This document shows positions 45,156 through 54,592 of a stretch of DNA of 64,000 nt, piece by piece. The stretch comes from Echinicola pacifica DSM 19836 (GTDB taxonomy: Bacteria > Bacteroidota > Bacteroidia > Cytophagales > Cyclobacteriaceae): the NCBI RefSeq assembly GCF_000373245.1, contig NZ_KB890739.1, positions 597,099-661,098 on the forward strand, written 5' to 3'. The position numbers and the translations under genes were made by a program. The notes beneath the pieces are model-generated. The model did no database searches. It saw only the letters and a program-made list of their open reading frames with translations, and was not told the DNA's origin. How positions within the stretch are numbered: the stretch's first letter is position 1; every line of letters starts with the position of its first letter.

Positions 45156-46217
45156 ATGAAAAAACTAAATCAATTTTCAATTTATCTCTTACTGATGACG
45201 GTGGTACTTTTCGCCTCATGTAATGATGATGATAAGATGGCCCAGCAGCCGGTGGATGATTCATTTTATGCGACCAAGCTTGGGGGAGAAATGAAGGTGG
45301 AAGATCCAGATATGCCTGGTCAGAAGATCGAGCAGGGCTATTTGAATCTTCGTACTGTGGTAGGAGGGACGGTAATGCTTGTTGCTTCCGACGAAAAATA
45401 TACTGAGCTAAAGCCGTATTTCAATGTGCTCTTAGCCGAGGTAGGGGCCAATGATCTCTCTGGTTACACTGCATTGGTCAAGGATTTTACAGATTTGCTA
45501 GCAGTATCTACAGGAGCCGAAAATTTCGAATATTCAGGGATGAGCATGGTAGATGCGCATAATCCGGTGGCGAATGAGCGCATGAACGGTCTTATTGATA
45601 ATGAAGATTTTGACCTGTTTATAGAGGCAGTGGTGCAGTCCGCTACAGAAGCGGGATTTGGAACTGCTGATATTCTGGGCCCAGTGGGTGACCTATTAGA
45701 AGGAACGCGTGAGGCCATCGTGCAGCGGCAAGATGAAACTATGGTGGATCTATATACCCGATTGGGAGGAACCGTAATGGTCACTGATCCCACGGATGAT
45801 TCGCAAATGGTGGAGGCCGGATATGCTCCACTAAAAGCCGTGGTCACTGAGACCGTACTTTTGGTGGCTTCTGATCCAGAATTCGCTGATTTAAAACCTT
45901 ATTTCCCTGTTCTCCTCGCTGAAGTAGGGGCCGGAGACTTATCAGGTTTCAATATATTAGTAGAGAACTTCAGCGACTTGCTGGCCCAATCCATAGGATC
46001 AACTAACTATAAATATGAAGGAATGAGCATGGCCGATGCCCATAATCCCGCCGTCAATGCGCGTATGACAGGCATGATTACCGACGATGATTATGATCTC
46101 TTTGTGCAGGCTATTGTAAAAGCCGCCACCAATAAGGGTGTGCCAGAGTCTGTCATTGGGGAGTTTGGCGCGCTGCTTAATAGTGCAGGCCTCCGTGGAG
46201 CAATTATCCAAGCTTAA
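45156..46217 (+). CDS. lipoprotein with two tandem truncated-globin-like domains
   Basis: 353 aa with a lipoprotein signal ending FASC22. The mature part is an internal duplication: unit 1 (about 38-190) and unit 2 (about 198-350). Each opens with LGG, contains PYFxVLLAEVGAxDLSG, and has SMxDAHNPxxNxRM followed by DxxDFDLF or DDDYDLF. The pattern matches group 1 truncated hemoglobins (LGG...AH...F). The proximal-His equivalents are H135 and H296, 161 residues apart. The usual distal-pocket Phe-Tyr of the B helix is not evident. I infer heme-binding periplasmic domains; the duplication is seen directly. Confidence 0.8.
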   Translation: MKKLNQFSIYLLLMTVVLFASCNDDDKMAQQPVDDSFYATKLGGEMKVEDPDMPGQKIEQGYLNLRTVVGGTVMLVASDEKYTELKPYFNVLLAEVGANDLSGYTALVKDFTDLLAVSTGAENFEYSGMSMVDAHNPVANERMNGLIDNEDFDLFIEAVVQSATEAGFGTADILGPVGDLLEGTREAIVQRQDETMVDLYTRLGGTVMVTDPTDDSQMVEAGYAPLKAVVTETVLLVASDPEFADLKPYFPVLLAEVGAGDLSGFNILVENFSDLLAQSIGSTNYKYEGMSMADAHNPAVNARMTGMITDDDYDLFVQAIVKAATNKGVPESVIGEFGALLNSAGLRGAIIQA

Positions 46218-46237
46218 TTATAGATGAGACAAAAAAG

Positions 46238-46272
46238 TAAAAAGGCTTTCCATATTTGGAAAGCCTTTTATA
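46238..46272. terminator. bidirectional terminator between globin and his genes
   Basis: AAAGGCTTTCCA (46241-46252) and TGGAAAGCCTTT (46257-46268) form a 12-bp perfect stem with a 4-nt loop, with A/T tracts on both sides. It serves the globin lipoprotein on plus and hisB on minus. Confidence 0.88.
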
Positions 46273-46351
46273 TAAATGCCTTAGTCTGGAAAAACCTGCT
46301 CACCTAGTAATTTGTAGATTAAAGGTGGGGAAAGCCTGAGCTTGCGGCGAT

Positions 46352-47452
46352 TTAAAGCACTCCCTTAGTACTTGGAAGTTGATTTAGCGCTGCTATATCT
46401 CTTTTGACAGCCATTTTTATTGCTCTCGCCAGTGCTTTAAAAATAGCTTCTATTTTATGATGTTCGTTTTGACCTTCAGCTTTGATATTCAGATTGCATT
46501 TGGAAGTGTCACTGAAGCTTTTGAAGAAGTGATAAAACATCTCTGTGGGCATATCACCGATTTTTTCACGCTTAAATTCTGCCTCCCACATGGTCCAGGG
46601 TCTCCCTCCAAAATCGATGGCTACCTGAGCCAATACATCGTCCATTGGCAATAAGAACCCGTACCGATAGATTCCTTTTTTGTCACCTAAGGCTTTGAGA
46701 TAGGCTTCGCCCAAGGCCAATGCCGTGTCCTCAATGGTGTGATGCTCATCGATATGCAGATCACCCTTTACCTTGATTTCCAGGTCTGTTCCACCGTGCT
46801 TACCGAGCTGCTCCAGCATATGGTCAAAGAAAGGTAAACCGGTGTCAATATCACATTTTCCAGAGCCATCAAGGTTTACACTGATTTGGATTTGAGTCTC
46901 TGAAGTGCTTCTTTCTACGCTAGCTTTACGGGCTGGAAGACGAAGGAATTCATAGATTTCATCCCAAGAAGTGGTGGAAAGTGAAGCTCCTTCAGCGGCT
47001 TCTTCTCCAATAAATATCGCCTTTGCACCTAGGTTTTGGGCTAGTTTTATGTCCGTATGACGATCACCAATGACGTAAGAATTGGCCATATCGTAATCGC
47101 TGCCCGCCATATATTCAATAAGCAAGGCAGTGCCAGGCTTCCGTGTAGGTGCATTTTCATGCTCAAAAGTCTTATCAATATGGATAGCAGAAAAAATCAC
47201 CCCTTCCTGCTCCAGCGTTTTGAGCATTTTGTATTGGGCGGGCCAAAAGGTGTCCTCTGGAAAGGAGTCTGTACCCAGACCATCCTGATTAGTCACCATG
47301 ACCAATTCATAGTCCGTTTCCTCAGCGATTTTTCTGAGATTAGAGATCGCTTTAGGTAGAAATTCTAGTTTTTCGAGGCTGTCCACTTGGAAGTCCACCG
47401 GTGGTTCCTTGATGATGGTGCCATCTCTATCTATAAATAATACTTTTTTCAT
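46352..47452 (-). CDS. hisB: bifunctional histidinol-phosphatase / imidazoleglycerol-phosphate dehydratase
   Basis: 366 aa from the ATG at 47452 ([17 protein letters not shown]); an upstream TTG at 47503 in the hisC end is unlikely. The N-terminal HAD phosphatase (about 1-165) has DRDGT and [16 protein letters not shown]. The C-terminal IGPD domain (about 175-366) has [17 protein letters not shown] and [14 protein letters not shown], the Mn-binding His motifs. It catalyses steps 6 and 8 of histidine synthesis. It is last in hisGDCB, followed by a terminator, so hisH, hisA, hisF and hisI are not in this operon. Confidence 0.95.
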   Translation of the reverse strand: MKKVLFIDRDGTIIKEPPVDFQVDSLEKLEFLPKAISNLRKIAEETDYELVMVTNQDGLGTDSFPEDTFWPAQYKMLKTLEQEGVIFSAIHIDKTFEHENAPTRKPGTALLIEYMAGSDYDMANSYVIGDRHTDIKLAQNLGAKAIFIGEEAAEGASLSTTSWDEIYEFLRLPARKASVERSTSETQIQISVNLDGSGKCDIDTGLPFFDHMLEQLGKHGGTDLEIKVKGDLHIDEHHTIEDTALALGEAYLKALGDKKGIYRYGFLLPMDDVLAQVAIDFGGRPWTMWEAEFKREKIGDMPTEMFYHFFKSFSDTSKCNLNIKAEGQNEHHKIEAIFKALARAIKMAVKRDIAALNQLPSTKGVL

Positions 47453-47495
47453 TGCTGTAAAATGGTTTTGTGGTGTTAGCTTGATAGGGTTAGGA

Positions 47496-48557
47496 TTAGT
47501 CAAATTGCTTAGAAATAAGACTCATCTCCTCCAGAAATCGCTCGTTTTCGGCTCTGGTGCCCACCGTAATCCTTAGGCAATCCGCACAAAGTGCCACTTT
47601 GGATCGATCTCGGATTATAATTCGCTTTTCGATGAGCGTTTCGTAGGCTTTCCTCGCGGCGGGTACTTCCACCAAAAGGAAATTGGCATGACTAGGATGA
47701 ATTTTTTTGACGAAGGCCAATGCTAATAATCTGGATTTCAAATATTCTCTTTCTTCCAGAATTTCTTTTACCATCTTATCTTTTTTGGCCGTATTGTCCA
47801 AGGCCTCCAAAACCGTGTCCTGCGTAAGGCCACTGATATTATAAGGAGGTTTTATTTTGTTGAGAATAGCGATAATTTCCTCCGAGGCAAAAGCCATTCC
47901 TAATCGTAATGAAGCTAGTCCCCAAGCTTTGGAGAAGGTCTGCATTACCAATAAATTAGGCGAATGCGGCAGCTCCTCGATGAAGCTAGGCTCATCACTG
48001 AAGTCAATATAAGCCTCATCTACTACCACTAATCCATCATAGTTGGACAAGATGGTCATGATATCCGCTCGCTTGACCTTATTCCCGCTAGGGTTATTAG
48101 GTGAGCAAATGAAGATGATTTTCGTATCCTCATTTACCTCTGCCAGGATCGCATCCGGGCGGAGCTGATAGTCAGGGCTGAGCTCCACCTTTTTGATTTG
48201 GATATCATTGATATCCGCACTTACCTCATACATCCCGTAAGTAGGAGGTAGGATGATGATATTGTCTTTGCCGGGACGGCAAAAAGCCCTCATTAAAAGG
48301 TCTATCGCTTCATCACTACCATTTCCCAGGAATATCTGAGAAGGGGAAATATCCTTAATAATGCTGAGTTTGGCTTTGATCGCATACTGATAGGGGTCAG
48401 GGTATCGATTAAAATTCCCCTCGGTAATTGATCCGTATGGGTTTTCGTTGGCGTCCAGGAATACACCTTCTTTACCGGTATATTCATCTCTAGCAGAGGA
48501 GTAAGGTTTCAGCTCTGCTATATGTGGACGCAGGAGTTTTTTTAGATCAAAGGCCAT
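47496..48557 (-). CDS. hisC: histidinol-phosphate aminotransferase
   Basis: 353 aa fold-type I PLP enzyme. It shows DANENPYGS near the N-terminus, [24 protein letters not shown] and the PLP-lysine region [16 protein letters not shown]. It converts imidazole-acetol phosphate to histidinol phosphate. It begins 2 bp after the hisD stop. Confidence 0.95.
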   Translation of the reverse strand: MAFDLKKLLRPHIAELKPYSSARDEYTGKEGVFLDANENPYGSITEGNFNRYPDPYQYAIKAKLSIIKDISPSQIFLGNGSDEAIDLLMRAFCRPGKDNIIILPPTYGMYEVSADINDIQIKKVELSPDYQLRPDAILAEVNEDTKIIFICSPNNPSGNKVKRADIMTILSNYDGLVVVDEAYIDFSDEPSFIEELPHSPNLLVMQTFSKAWGLASLRLGMAFASEEIIAILNKIKPPYNISGLTQDTVLEALDNTAKKDKMVKEILEEREYLKSRLLALAFVKKIHPSHANFLLVEVPAARKAYETLIEKRIIIRDRSKVALCADCLRITVGTRAENERFLEEMSLISKQFD

Positions 48558-48559
48558 CG

Positions 48560-49852
48560 TTACGCGTTGTCTTTTAAGTATTTTAAGCGAAGGCTTACGG
48601 CGTTTTTGTGCGCTTCCAGCTGCTCATTTCCTGCCATTACCTCTATAGTTGGACCTAGGTTTTGGATGCCTCGAGGGCTGATTTTTTGATAAGTAATTTT
48701 CTTAACAAAACTATCTAAAGAAACCCCGCTATAGTTTCGGGCATAGCCGTAAGTAGGTAGGGTATGGTTGGTGCCTGAGGCATAGTCTCCGGCGGATTCG
48801 GGAGTATAATTACCGATGAATACAGAGCCTGCATTCACGATATTTTTTATTATCTCATCCTCATTTTTCACCGCTATGATCAGGTGCTCAGGAGCATATT
48901 CATTGATCAGATCTATGGCTTGCTGCTGGTCGGGCATGATGACGGCGACACTATTGCTTAGTGCTTTGGCCGCAATGACCTGCCGAGGCAGTTTCTCCAG
49001 CTGCATTTCCACTTGTCGGAGTGCTTTTTCTGCCACCTCCTTGGTGTTGGTGACCAGGATCACCTGACTGTCCACGCCGTGTTCGGCTTGAGAAAGCAGG
49101 TCTGCGGCCACGAAAGCCGGTATAGCGGTCTCATCAGCATATACGAGTACCTCAGATGGTCCCGCAGGCATATCGATCGTGATTCCTTTCTTGGTTGCCA
49201 GTTGCTTAGCAGCCGTCACATATTGGTTTCCCGGTCCAAAGATCTTATCCACCTTAGGGACCGTTTCGGTTCCATGAGTCATGGCAGCGATGGCTTGCGC
49301 CCCGCCCACTTTGACGATTTTGGTGATGCCGATAAGATCCGCCGTATAGACGATGGCAGGGTGGATTTTCCCTTCCTTATTCGGTGGGCTGCAGAGTACG
49401 ATTTCTTTACATCCCGCAAGGTTGGCAGGAATGCCCAGCATCAATACCGTGGAAAATAAGGGCGCCGTTCCTCCAGGGATATAAAGCCCTACTTTTTGGA
49501 TGGCCACACTTCGCCTCATACAGGTCACGCCTTCCATCACCTCCATACTGAGGTCCTCGGTGGCTTGAGCCTTATGAAACTTCTCAATATTCACTCGAGC
49601 GATTTGAATGGCGGCCTTTAGCGAGTCATCCACCTTGGCCTTGGCCTCGGCTACCTCCTCAGGGCTTACCAATAAATCACGGATTTCCACATGGTCATAC
49701 TCCAAAGCAAATTTGATAAGAGCCTTATCGCCTTGCCTTTTCACCTTTCGCATGATAGGCTTGACGATCTTTTGGATCTCTTTCATCTTCTGAACTGGCC
49801 TGGCCAGTTCTTTTTTCCATTCGCTCTGACTGGGATTGGTGATTACTCTCAT
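48560..49852 (-). CDS. hisD: histidinol dehydrogenase
   Basis: 430 aa, the typical full length. Characteristic blocks are YIPGGTAPLFSTVLMLGIPA, KVGGAQAIAAMTHGTE, FGPGNQYVTAAKQ, IDMPAGPSEVLVYAD and the zinc-site stretch DLLSQAEHG, with GTNHTLPTYGYARNYSGVS near the end. It carries out the two final NAD-dependent oxidations to histidine. Confidence 0.96.
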   Translation of the reverse strand: MRVITNPSQSEWKKELARPVQKMKEIQKIVKPIMRKVKRQGDKALIKFALEYDHVEIRDLLVSPEEVAEAKAKVDDSLKAAIQIARVNIEKFHKAQATEDLSMEVMEGVTCMRRSVAIQKVGLYIPGGTAPLFSTVLMLGIPANLAGCKEIVLCSPPNKEGKIHPAIVYTADLIGITKIVKVGGAQAIAAMTHGTETVPKVDKIFGPGNQYVTAAKQLATKKGITIDMPAGPSEVLVYADETAIPAFVAADLLSQAEHGVDSQVILVTNTKEVAEKALRQVEMQLEKLPRQVIAAKALSNSVAVIMPDQQQAIDLINEYAPEHLIIAVKNEDEIIKNIVNAGSVFIGNYTPESAGDYASGTNHTLPTYGYARNYSGVSLDSFVKKITYQKISPRGIQNLGPTIEVMAGNEQLEAHKNAVSLRLKYLKDNA

Positions 49853-49875
49853 TCGTATAGTTTTTGGAAAATCAA

Positions 49876-50736
49876 TTATAAAACCATCTTCTCGATGGGC
49901 ACTACCAGGATACCTTCTGCGCCTGCTGCTCTGAGCTCTTCAATGTTTTCCCAGAATTGGTCTTCATTGAGTACAGAGTGCACGGAGGACCAGCCGTCTT
50001 GCGCCAATGGCAGGATGGTAGGACTGCGCATTCCTGGGATCAAGGAGATGATCTTGTCTAATGAATCATTAGGAGCGTTCAAAAGCACGTACTTATTGCT
50101 TTTGCCAGTCTGAACGGCGTTGATGCGGAAGAGAAGCTTCTCCACGATCGCCATTTTTGCGGCGTTTAGTCCCTTATGGCTGATGAGGACAGCTTCAGAT
50201 TTGAAGATTTCCTCCACTTCCTTCAAGCCATTCATCATCAAGGTGGAGCCAGAGCTCACAATATCACAGATGCCTTCTGCCAAACCAATGCTTGGTGCAA
50301 TCTCTACAGAGCCACTGATTTCATGGATTTCTGCACTGATATTATTGGCGTTTAGATAGTCTCCGAGAATTTTGGTATAGGAAGTTGCAATGCTCTTGCT
50401 CTGAAAATAAGACAGCCCAGGATACTCTTCACCCTTTGGAATGGCCAAGGAAAGACGACATTTAGAAAATCCCAGTTTCTTCTGGATATCGACATCTTTG
50501 TCTTTCTCTACCAGCTCATTTTCTCCCACGATACCAAGATCAGCGACCCCATCAGCGACGTATCCAGGGATATCATCATCTCTCAGATATAAAAACTCAA
50601 TTGGGAAATTGGTAGAAGTGGATTTTAGTTTTCCGGTGCCATTATAAAATTTGATGCCACACTCTTTAATCAGACGCAAGGAGTCTTCACTCAAACGACC
50701 GCTTTTCTGTACGGCAATGCGAATTATATTTTCCAT
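49876..50736 (-). CDS. hisG: ATP phosphoribosyltransferase, long form
   Basis: 286 aa, which is the long HisG type with a C-terminal ACT-like regulatory domain, so no HisZ is needed. Visible are IAVQKSGRLSEDSL, DLGIVGENELVE, EISGSVEIAPSIGLAEGICDIVSSGSTL split by the PRPP loop, and the C-terminal segment from about 210. It catalyses the first, histidine-inhibited step. It is the first structural gene after an attenuator leader at 50791-50937. Confidence 0.96.
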   Translation of the reverse strand: MENIIRIAVQKSGRLSEDSLRLIKECGIKFYNGTGKLKSTSTNFPIEFLYLRDDDIPGYVADGVADLGIVGENELVEKDKDVDIQKKLGFSKCRLSLAIPKGEEYPGLSYFQSKSIATSYTKILGDYLNANNISAEIHEISGSVEIAPSIGLAEGICDIVSSGSTLMMNGLKEVEEIFKSEAVLISHKGLNAAKMAIVEKLLFRINAVQTGKSNKYVLLNAPNDSLDKIISLIPGMRSPTILPLAQDGWSSVHSVLNEDQFWENIEELRAAGAEGILVVPIEKMVL

Positions 50737-50790
50737 GAAATAAAGATACGAATATGAATAGTTCTTTTAAGAAATTCTTTGAATCAATCG

Positions 50791-50865
50791 GGCTGCATCA
50801 TAGCGGAATGCACAGCCACTGGGGCGATATGTATTTGTCCTTCCTCCTTAAGAGGAATGATGCAG
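50791..50865 (-). promoter_or_regulatory. his operon transcription attenuator, competing stems
   Basis: On the minus strand the leader His-codon segment CTGCATCAT (plus coordinates 50857-50865) is perfectly complementary over 9 bp to ATGATGCAG (50793-50801). The latter is also the 3' arm of a second hairpin whose 5' arm GGCTGTGCAT lies at 50808-50817. The two pairings are mutually exclusive. This is the layout of amino-acid attenuation: ribosome position on the His codons decides which stem forms. The T-run after the second hairpin is weak, so the downstream effect could be termination or another block. Confidence 0.75.
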
Positions 50866-50937
50866 GTGATGAACAGTCACAGTAGTCTGAACTGTAAAAA
50901 GTGGTTGTGATTTGCTATGTATTGCGTTGCTGTTCAT
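50848..50937 (-). CDS. hisL: his leader peptide
   Basis: 29 codons from the ATG at 50937, too short for routine gene calling. It starts MNSNAIHSKSQPLF and its tail reads VHHLHHSS before the TAA, with four His codons in a five-codon window. It lies on the hisG strand 111 bp upstream of hisG. A consensus promoter ends 10 bp before its ATG, so the leader transcript is nearly leaderless. The role expected from other his operons is to sense charged tRNA-His by ribosome stalling. Confidence 0.85.
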   Translation of the reverse strand: MNSNAIHSKSQPLFTVQTTVTVHHLHHSS

Positions 50938-50947
50938 GATAGTGATA

Positions 50948-50978
50948 CAAAATTAAGCAGCTATCCTAATTATCCAAA
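50948..50978 (-). promoter_or_regulatory. his operon promoter
   Basis: On the minus strand TTTG (50975-50978) and TAATTTTG (50948-50955) are separated by exactly 19 bp, a perfect match to the Bacteroidetes TTTG-N19-TAnnTTTG consensus. Expected transcript start is near 50942, a few bases before the leader ATG. Confidence 0.85.
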
Positions 50979-51014
50979 AAATGATAAACTTTTTTCCTAA
51001 AGCTTAATAATTTA

Positions 51015-52256
51015 TTAAAGAAAGGTCTGGTGGATTACCGAATTGAAATTCTCCCTTTCCTGCTCATTAGGGATGGATTTTAGGGAGATTACCGTTTTTT
51101 TGATAATCTTTTGGATCATTGAGTCCATTATTGTTTCATAATACCCTGAGGATTGATTTTCTATTTCCTTTCCAAATCGACTCAGTTCCTCCGTTTTTAT
51201 TTGCTCCAAAGCCTTTTTTAAAAGTCGTACACTTCCCAGATTTTTATTGTGAGCGATCCATTGTAAATATTCCTGCTGATAGATTGCCAGAATCTCCTCC
51301 ACCTGATAGATACATGCGGACTTCTGCTCCATCGTGGATTGAGTGACCTTGCTGATGTCATCCATATCATAGAGTACCATTCCCGGAGTCTGAGAGACGG
51401 CCGTCTCCACACTGCGAGGGATGGAGATATCCACGATGACCTTAAAGGGCTCTTTCCATAATAGGCTGTCGGCAGCACTGATTAAGGGGCTCTCCACCGT
51501 GGGCGTGGAGATGATAATATCAAAATCCGCAAGGCTGCTGGCTAGGTTCTCTAATGAGCGATACCTAAGTTTCGATCTATTCTTATTATTAAAATGATCC
51601 ACCCGGCCTCTGGACCTATTGAAAATCTCAAGCTCGGTATGGCCCTTAGACATGAGGTGACGGCAGACCTTCTGTCCCATATCCCCAAAACCAATGATGG
51701 CGATTCTGGGGTTTTTGATCATAGAATAATACTCTTCGATCATATCGACCGCTGCGTAGGATGCCGAGCTGATTCCATTGCGGAAGGCCGTTTCCTGACT
51801 GATTTTTTTGTTGGCGCAGAACACCATCTGCATCAGGCGGTGAATGAAGGTCCCCGCTGTTGCGGTACTTTGGCTAAGCTGATAGGCAGCCTTCAACTGA
51901 GAGATGATTTGGGCGTCTCCTAGAATCTGTGACTCTAAGCCTGCGGATACCCTGAATATATAGTGAAGGATTTCATCCTCCTTTTCCATGAACAAAAATA
52001 ATTCCCGAGCCTGATGGAGGTCTTGCCTCTTGAGCTTGCAGAGGATCTCAAGAGCTTGCATGGCCGCATGTTCCTCCCCGATAAGGAGAATCTCGGTTCG
52101 ATTGCAAGTGGATAGAATCAGAATTTCCTGAATACTGGGATCAGCCTTTGCCCGCTCCAACACCGTCTGAGTTTCTGATGGGGTAAGTGCAAAATTTTCT
52201 CGATCAGAGATTGTGGTTCGTTGATGAGAAAGGCTCAAAAGTCGAAATTGCATCAT
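51015..52256 (-). CDS. hemA: glutamyl-tRNA reductase
   Basis: 413 aa. The catalytic cysteine is C51 in LILSTCNRTEI. Then come GLESQILGDAQIISQLKAAY, the NADPH-binding IAIIGFGDMGQKVCRHL and a C-terminal dimerisation helix. It makes glutamate-1-semialdehyde from Glu-tRNA for tetrapyrrole synthesis. The family's SHxxxxLxxRE motif reads SHQRTTISDREN. No hemL or hemC adjoins. Its 3' end is 36 bp from the his promoter. Confidence 0.94.
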   Translation of the reverse strand: MMQFRLLSLSHQRTTISDRENFALTPSETQTVLERAKADPSIQEILILSTCNRTEILLIGEEHAAMQALEILCKLKRQDLHQARELFLFMEKEDEILHYIFRVSAGLESQILGDAQIISQLKAAYQLSQSTATAGTFIHRLMQMVFCANKKISQETAFRNGISSASYAAVDMIEEYYSMIKNPRIAIIGFGDMGQKVCRHLMSKGHTELEIFNRSRGRVDHFNNKNRSKLRYRSLENLASSLADFDIIISTPTVESPLISAADSLLWKEPFKVIVDISIPRSVETAVSQTPGMVLYDMDDISKVTQSTMEQKSACIYQVEEILAIYQQEYLQWIAHNKNLGSVRLLKKALEQIKTEELSRFGKEIENQSSGYYETIMDSMIQKIIKKTVISLKSIPNEQERENFNSVIHQTFL

Positions 52257-53001
52257 TTTTCTCTCTTTAAATTTTGAAGCTAGCCCTTTTCGTACGCTTC
52301 AGGCTTCTTATAGCATTACCTACGCATTGCAGGCCATTTTTGGATTGATAGACTTTTGAAATAAGTGATAAAATAGTTTTAGCGAAGCTCAGGAATGAGG
52401 GTTCTACCTTAAAAAATAAACCCTCTCCATAGGCTACTGCATTAATTTCGCAGGACGTAGGAGTCGTAGGATCGGAAATGATAATAGAGTTTTGTACCGC
52501 TCAAAAAATAGCGCTGAGCTGATTTAGTCTAAAGGGTAAAAGCGTATACTATTCCCATTCTGCTAAGTCATTTGAAAGCCGGTAGTTTCTTTCAAGTTAT
52601 GAGGATGAAATTATGTGCTATTCAAATACAAAATTCATATAGAAATTTCAAATTGATGGAAAAAATGTGGAAAGTCTGAAAGTTTATTTTTCATCCAGAT
52701 AATAATTGCGGTTATCCTCCTTAACAGGTTATAAATTAGGTATTTATGGTTTGTTGATCGGCAAGATTATGGACTAGGGAAATTGGTGTTTTCTTTTTTA
52801 GGAAGTCTATAAAGCTATTAATTCGCGCTTATGGGAAATAATTTGGAGAAAGGCTAAATCCATTTTCGGTCCTCGATTCGTAAATGCTGGTAAGTTCACA
52901 CGGTGGTGTGTGGTCTTGCCTGCGCAAGTAGGTTAAACAAAGTTTGTGGTTCCATTTTTTAAATTAAAAAAGGAGTGGCTTATTGGGCCACTCCTTTTTA
53001 G
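52257..53001. other. intergenic region upstream of hemA
   Basis: 745 bp of low coding potential between hemA and the SUI1 gene. Its right end is the terminator of the USP-SUI1 unit. A small hairpin (CACACGGTGGTGTG near 52898-52911) and AT-rich runs are present, but I recognise no RNA family, ORF or complete promoter. Confidence 0.4.
52966..52999 (-). terminator. intrinsic terminator after SUI1 gene
   Basis: A 13-bp perfect stem (left arm 52967-52979, right arm 52987-52999, core GGAGTGGC/GCCACTCC) with a 7-nt loop, flanked by A and T tracts, lies right at the stop of the SUI1 gene. Confidence 0.9.
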
Positions 53002-53358
53002 TTATCCGCCAGATTTTTTGGCTTTATACTTATTGCTTTGCAAGACTTGGAGGATCTTATCTCTATGATCCCCTTGGATGATGATTTCACCATCTTTGAC
53101 GGTACCCCCAACGCCACATTTGGTTTTGAGCAGTTTGCCGAGGTCTTTGAGGTCATCTTCTGATCCGACAAATCCCGTGACGAGGCTTACTTGTTTGCCT
53201 CCTCGGGCTTTCTTGTCCAGCATTACTTTCAGGTTTTGCTGCTGAGGAGGGAGGGTTTCGGCATCTCCATCCTGCCCCTCTTCAAACTCAAAGTCATCAC
53301 TGGTGGAATATACCACCCCATCTCTTTTTTTCCAGTCGTTGCTATTCTTTTTAGCCAT
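53002..53358 (-). CDS. SUI1/YciH-like translation factor
   Basis: 118 aa. The C-terminal SUI1/eIF1 domain (about 45-115) includes [28 protein letters not shown] and [15 protein letters not shown], split by the basic loop. The N-terminal 40 residues are charged and probably flexible. The bacterial homologue YciH influences start-codon fidelity. It begins 7 bp after the USP gene and forms an operon with it. Confidence 0.9.
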   Translation of the reverse strand: MAKKNSNDWKKRDGVVYSTSDDFEFEEGQDGDAETLPPQQQNLKVMLDKKARGGKQVSLVTGFVGSEDDLKDLGKLLKTKCGVGGTVKDGEIIIQGDHRDKILQVLQSNKYKAKKSGG

Positions 53359-53365
53359 TATACTA

Positions 53366-54214
53366 TTATTTTATTTTCATGGTCCATACGGGGCGCTTGG
53401 CGTGGTTTACGACATCCTCCGCTATGCTGCCGCTGAGCAAATGCATGAAGCCTGTTCTTCCATGTGTCGCCATGGCGATAAGGTCGATATTATGGTCTTC
53501 AGCATATTCGGTGATTCCTTCTTCCTCCGTATCACTATTATAAATGTCAAAAGTAACATGTTCTAAGTGATTTTTGGCAATGAACTCCTGAACTTTGGTT
53601 CTGCTTTGGCGTGTGGTCTCGAAGGAGCTGGAAGTATTTATTTTCACCAAATGAAGTTCAGCATTCAGGCTGACCTGAAGTTTCTTTAATTGAGTGAAAA
53701 TCGGCTGGTTTTCTTCGCTGAAATCACTGGCAAATAAGATGTTTTTGATATAACGAGGGTCGGACAGTCCCTTTATAGTAATTACGGGACACTTAGCATG
53801 TCGCACCACTTTTTCCGTATTGGAGCCTATTAGTAACTCTTCTAAACCGCTGCTGCCCTTGGAGCCCATTACGATCAGGTCTGCTTTGGTTTCAGAGATC
53901 TCGTTTGAAATGCCCGCATAGGGATTGCCAAAAATCATTTTGGTGGTAAACTTAAAAGGAAGATCAATATTTTCCTCTTTAAGTTCAGCCATCTGCACCT
54001 TTCGCTGCTCGATAAGCTCCATCATGAAGACATTTTGCATTTCATTGGAGCCGATGCCCACTTCGCCCATAGTGTTGAAAGTTTGCCCTGTTGGGATCTC
54101 TATCACATGGAGGAGTTTTAGATGGCTTTGATTGATAGTGGCAAGACCTTTTGCAAATGCGAGTGCGTTTTTGGACTCGGGAGAAAAATCATAAGGTACT
54201 AAAATGGTTTTCAT
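53366..54214 (-). CDS. tandem universal stress protein
   Basis: 282 aa made of two USP domains. Domain 1 (about 1-150) ends [23 protein letters not shown], with the G2xG9xG nucleotide-binding pattern. Domain 2 (about 155-282) ends [23 protein letters not shown], also with that pattern. It is likely an ATP-binding cytoplasmic stress protein. It is first in a unit with the SUI1 gene. Confidence 0.92.
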   Translation of the reverse strand: MKTILVPYDFSPESKNALAFAKGLATINQSHLKLLHVIEIPTGQTFNTMGEVGIGSNEMQNVFMMELIEQRKVQMAELKEENIDLPFKFTTKMIFGNPYAGISNEISETKADLIVMGSKGSSGLEELLIGSNTEKVVRHAKCPVITIKGLSDPRYIKNILFASDFSEENQPIFTQLKKLQVSLNAELHLVKINTSSSFETTRQSRTKVQEFIAKNHLEHVTFDIYNSDTEEEGITEYAEDHNIDLIAMATHGRTGFMHLLSGSIAEDVVNHAKRPVWTMKIK

Positions 54215-54592
54215 GGCTGTTAGTTTAAAATTTCAATTGATATATGCTTAATAGACTACGGCATTTTCTATGCGTGTACTTTTTCTTAGGTTGACTTGAA
54301 TTATCAGTCACGCAGAAAACTGTCAAAAGCTTAATTTCTACTCGCTGTCGAAGAGCAATTTTCCTTGTCCCAAGATCGATAGCTTTCCCTAAATTAAAGT
54401 ACGAAAAAGAAGTAGTAAAGGCCAGTCTATTTTCATATAATAACTACCAAAATCAGGCCTAAATTATCTGATTGAAAGCATATTTTTGAAATCTCAAATA
54501 ACACAGCCCTATAGAGCTCTTATTTTAGTATATAGGATTTGGTTTTTAGAAGGGTGGATAAAGTCCAAAGAGGCCTGAGAGCCTGTTTTGTC
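54215..54592. other. intergenic region upstream of USP gene
   Basis: 378 bp between menA and the USP gene, both on the minus strand. It should contain the USP promoter and the menA transcript end. No clear terminator or consensus promoter was found. Confidence 0.4.

Noticed and set aside
50754-50885. Plus-strand 43-codon ORF with a His-rich stretch (LHHSGMHSHW) opposite the his leader
   Set aside because: Its His codons mirror the CAT/ATG complementary segments of the minus-strand attenuator. The consensus promoter and hisG lie on the minus strand, so this is an antisense artefact.
52257-53001. Possible small RNA or tRNA in the 745-bp gap upstream of hemA
   Set aside because: No T-loop motif (GGTTCRA), cloverleaf or strong isolated promoter-terminator pair was found.
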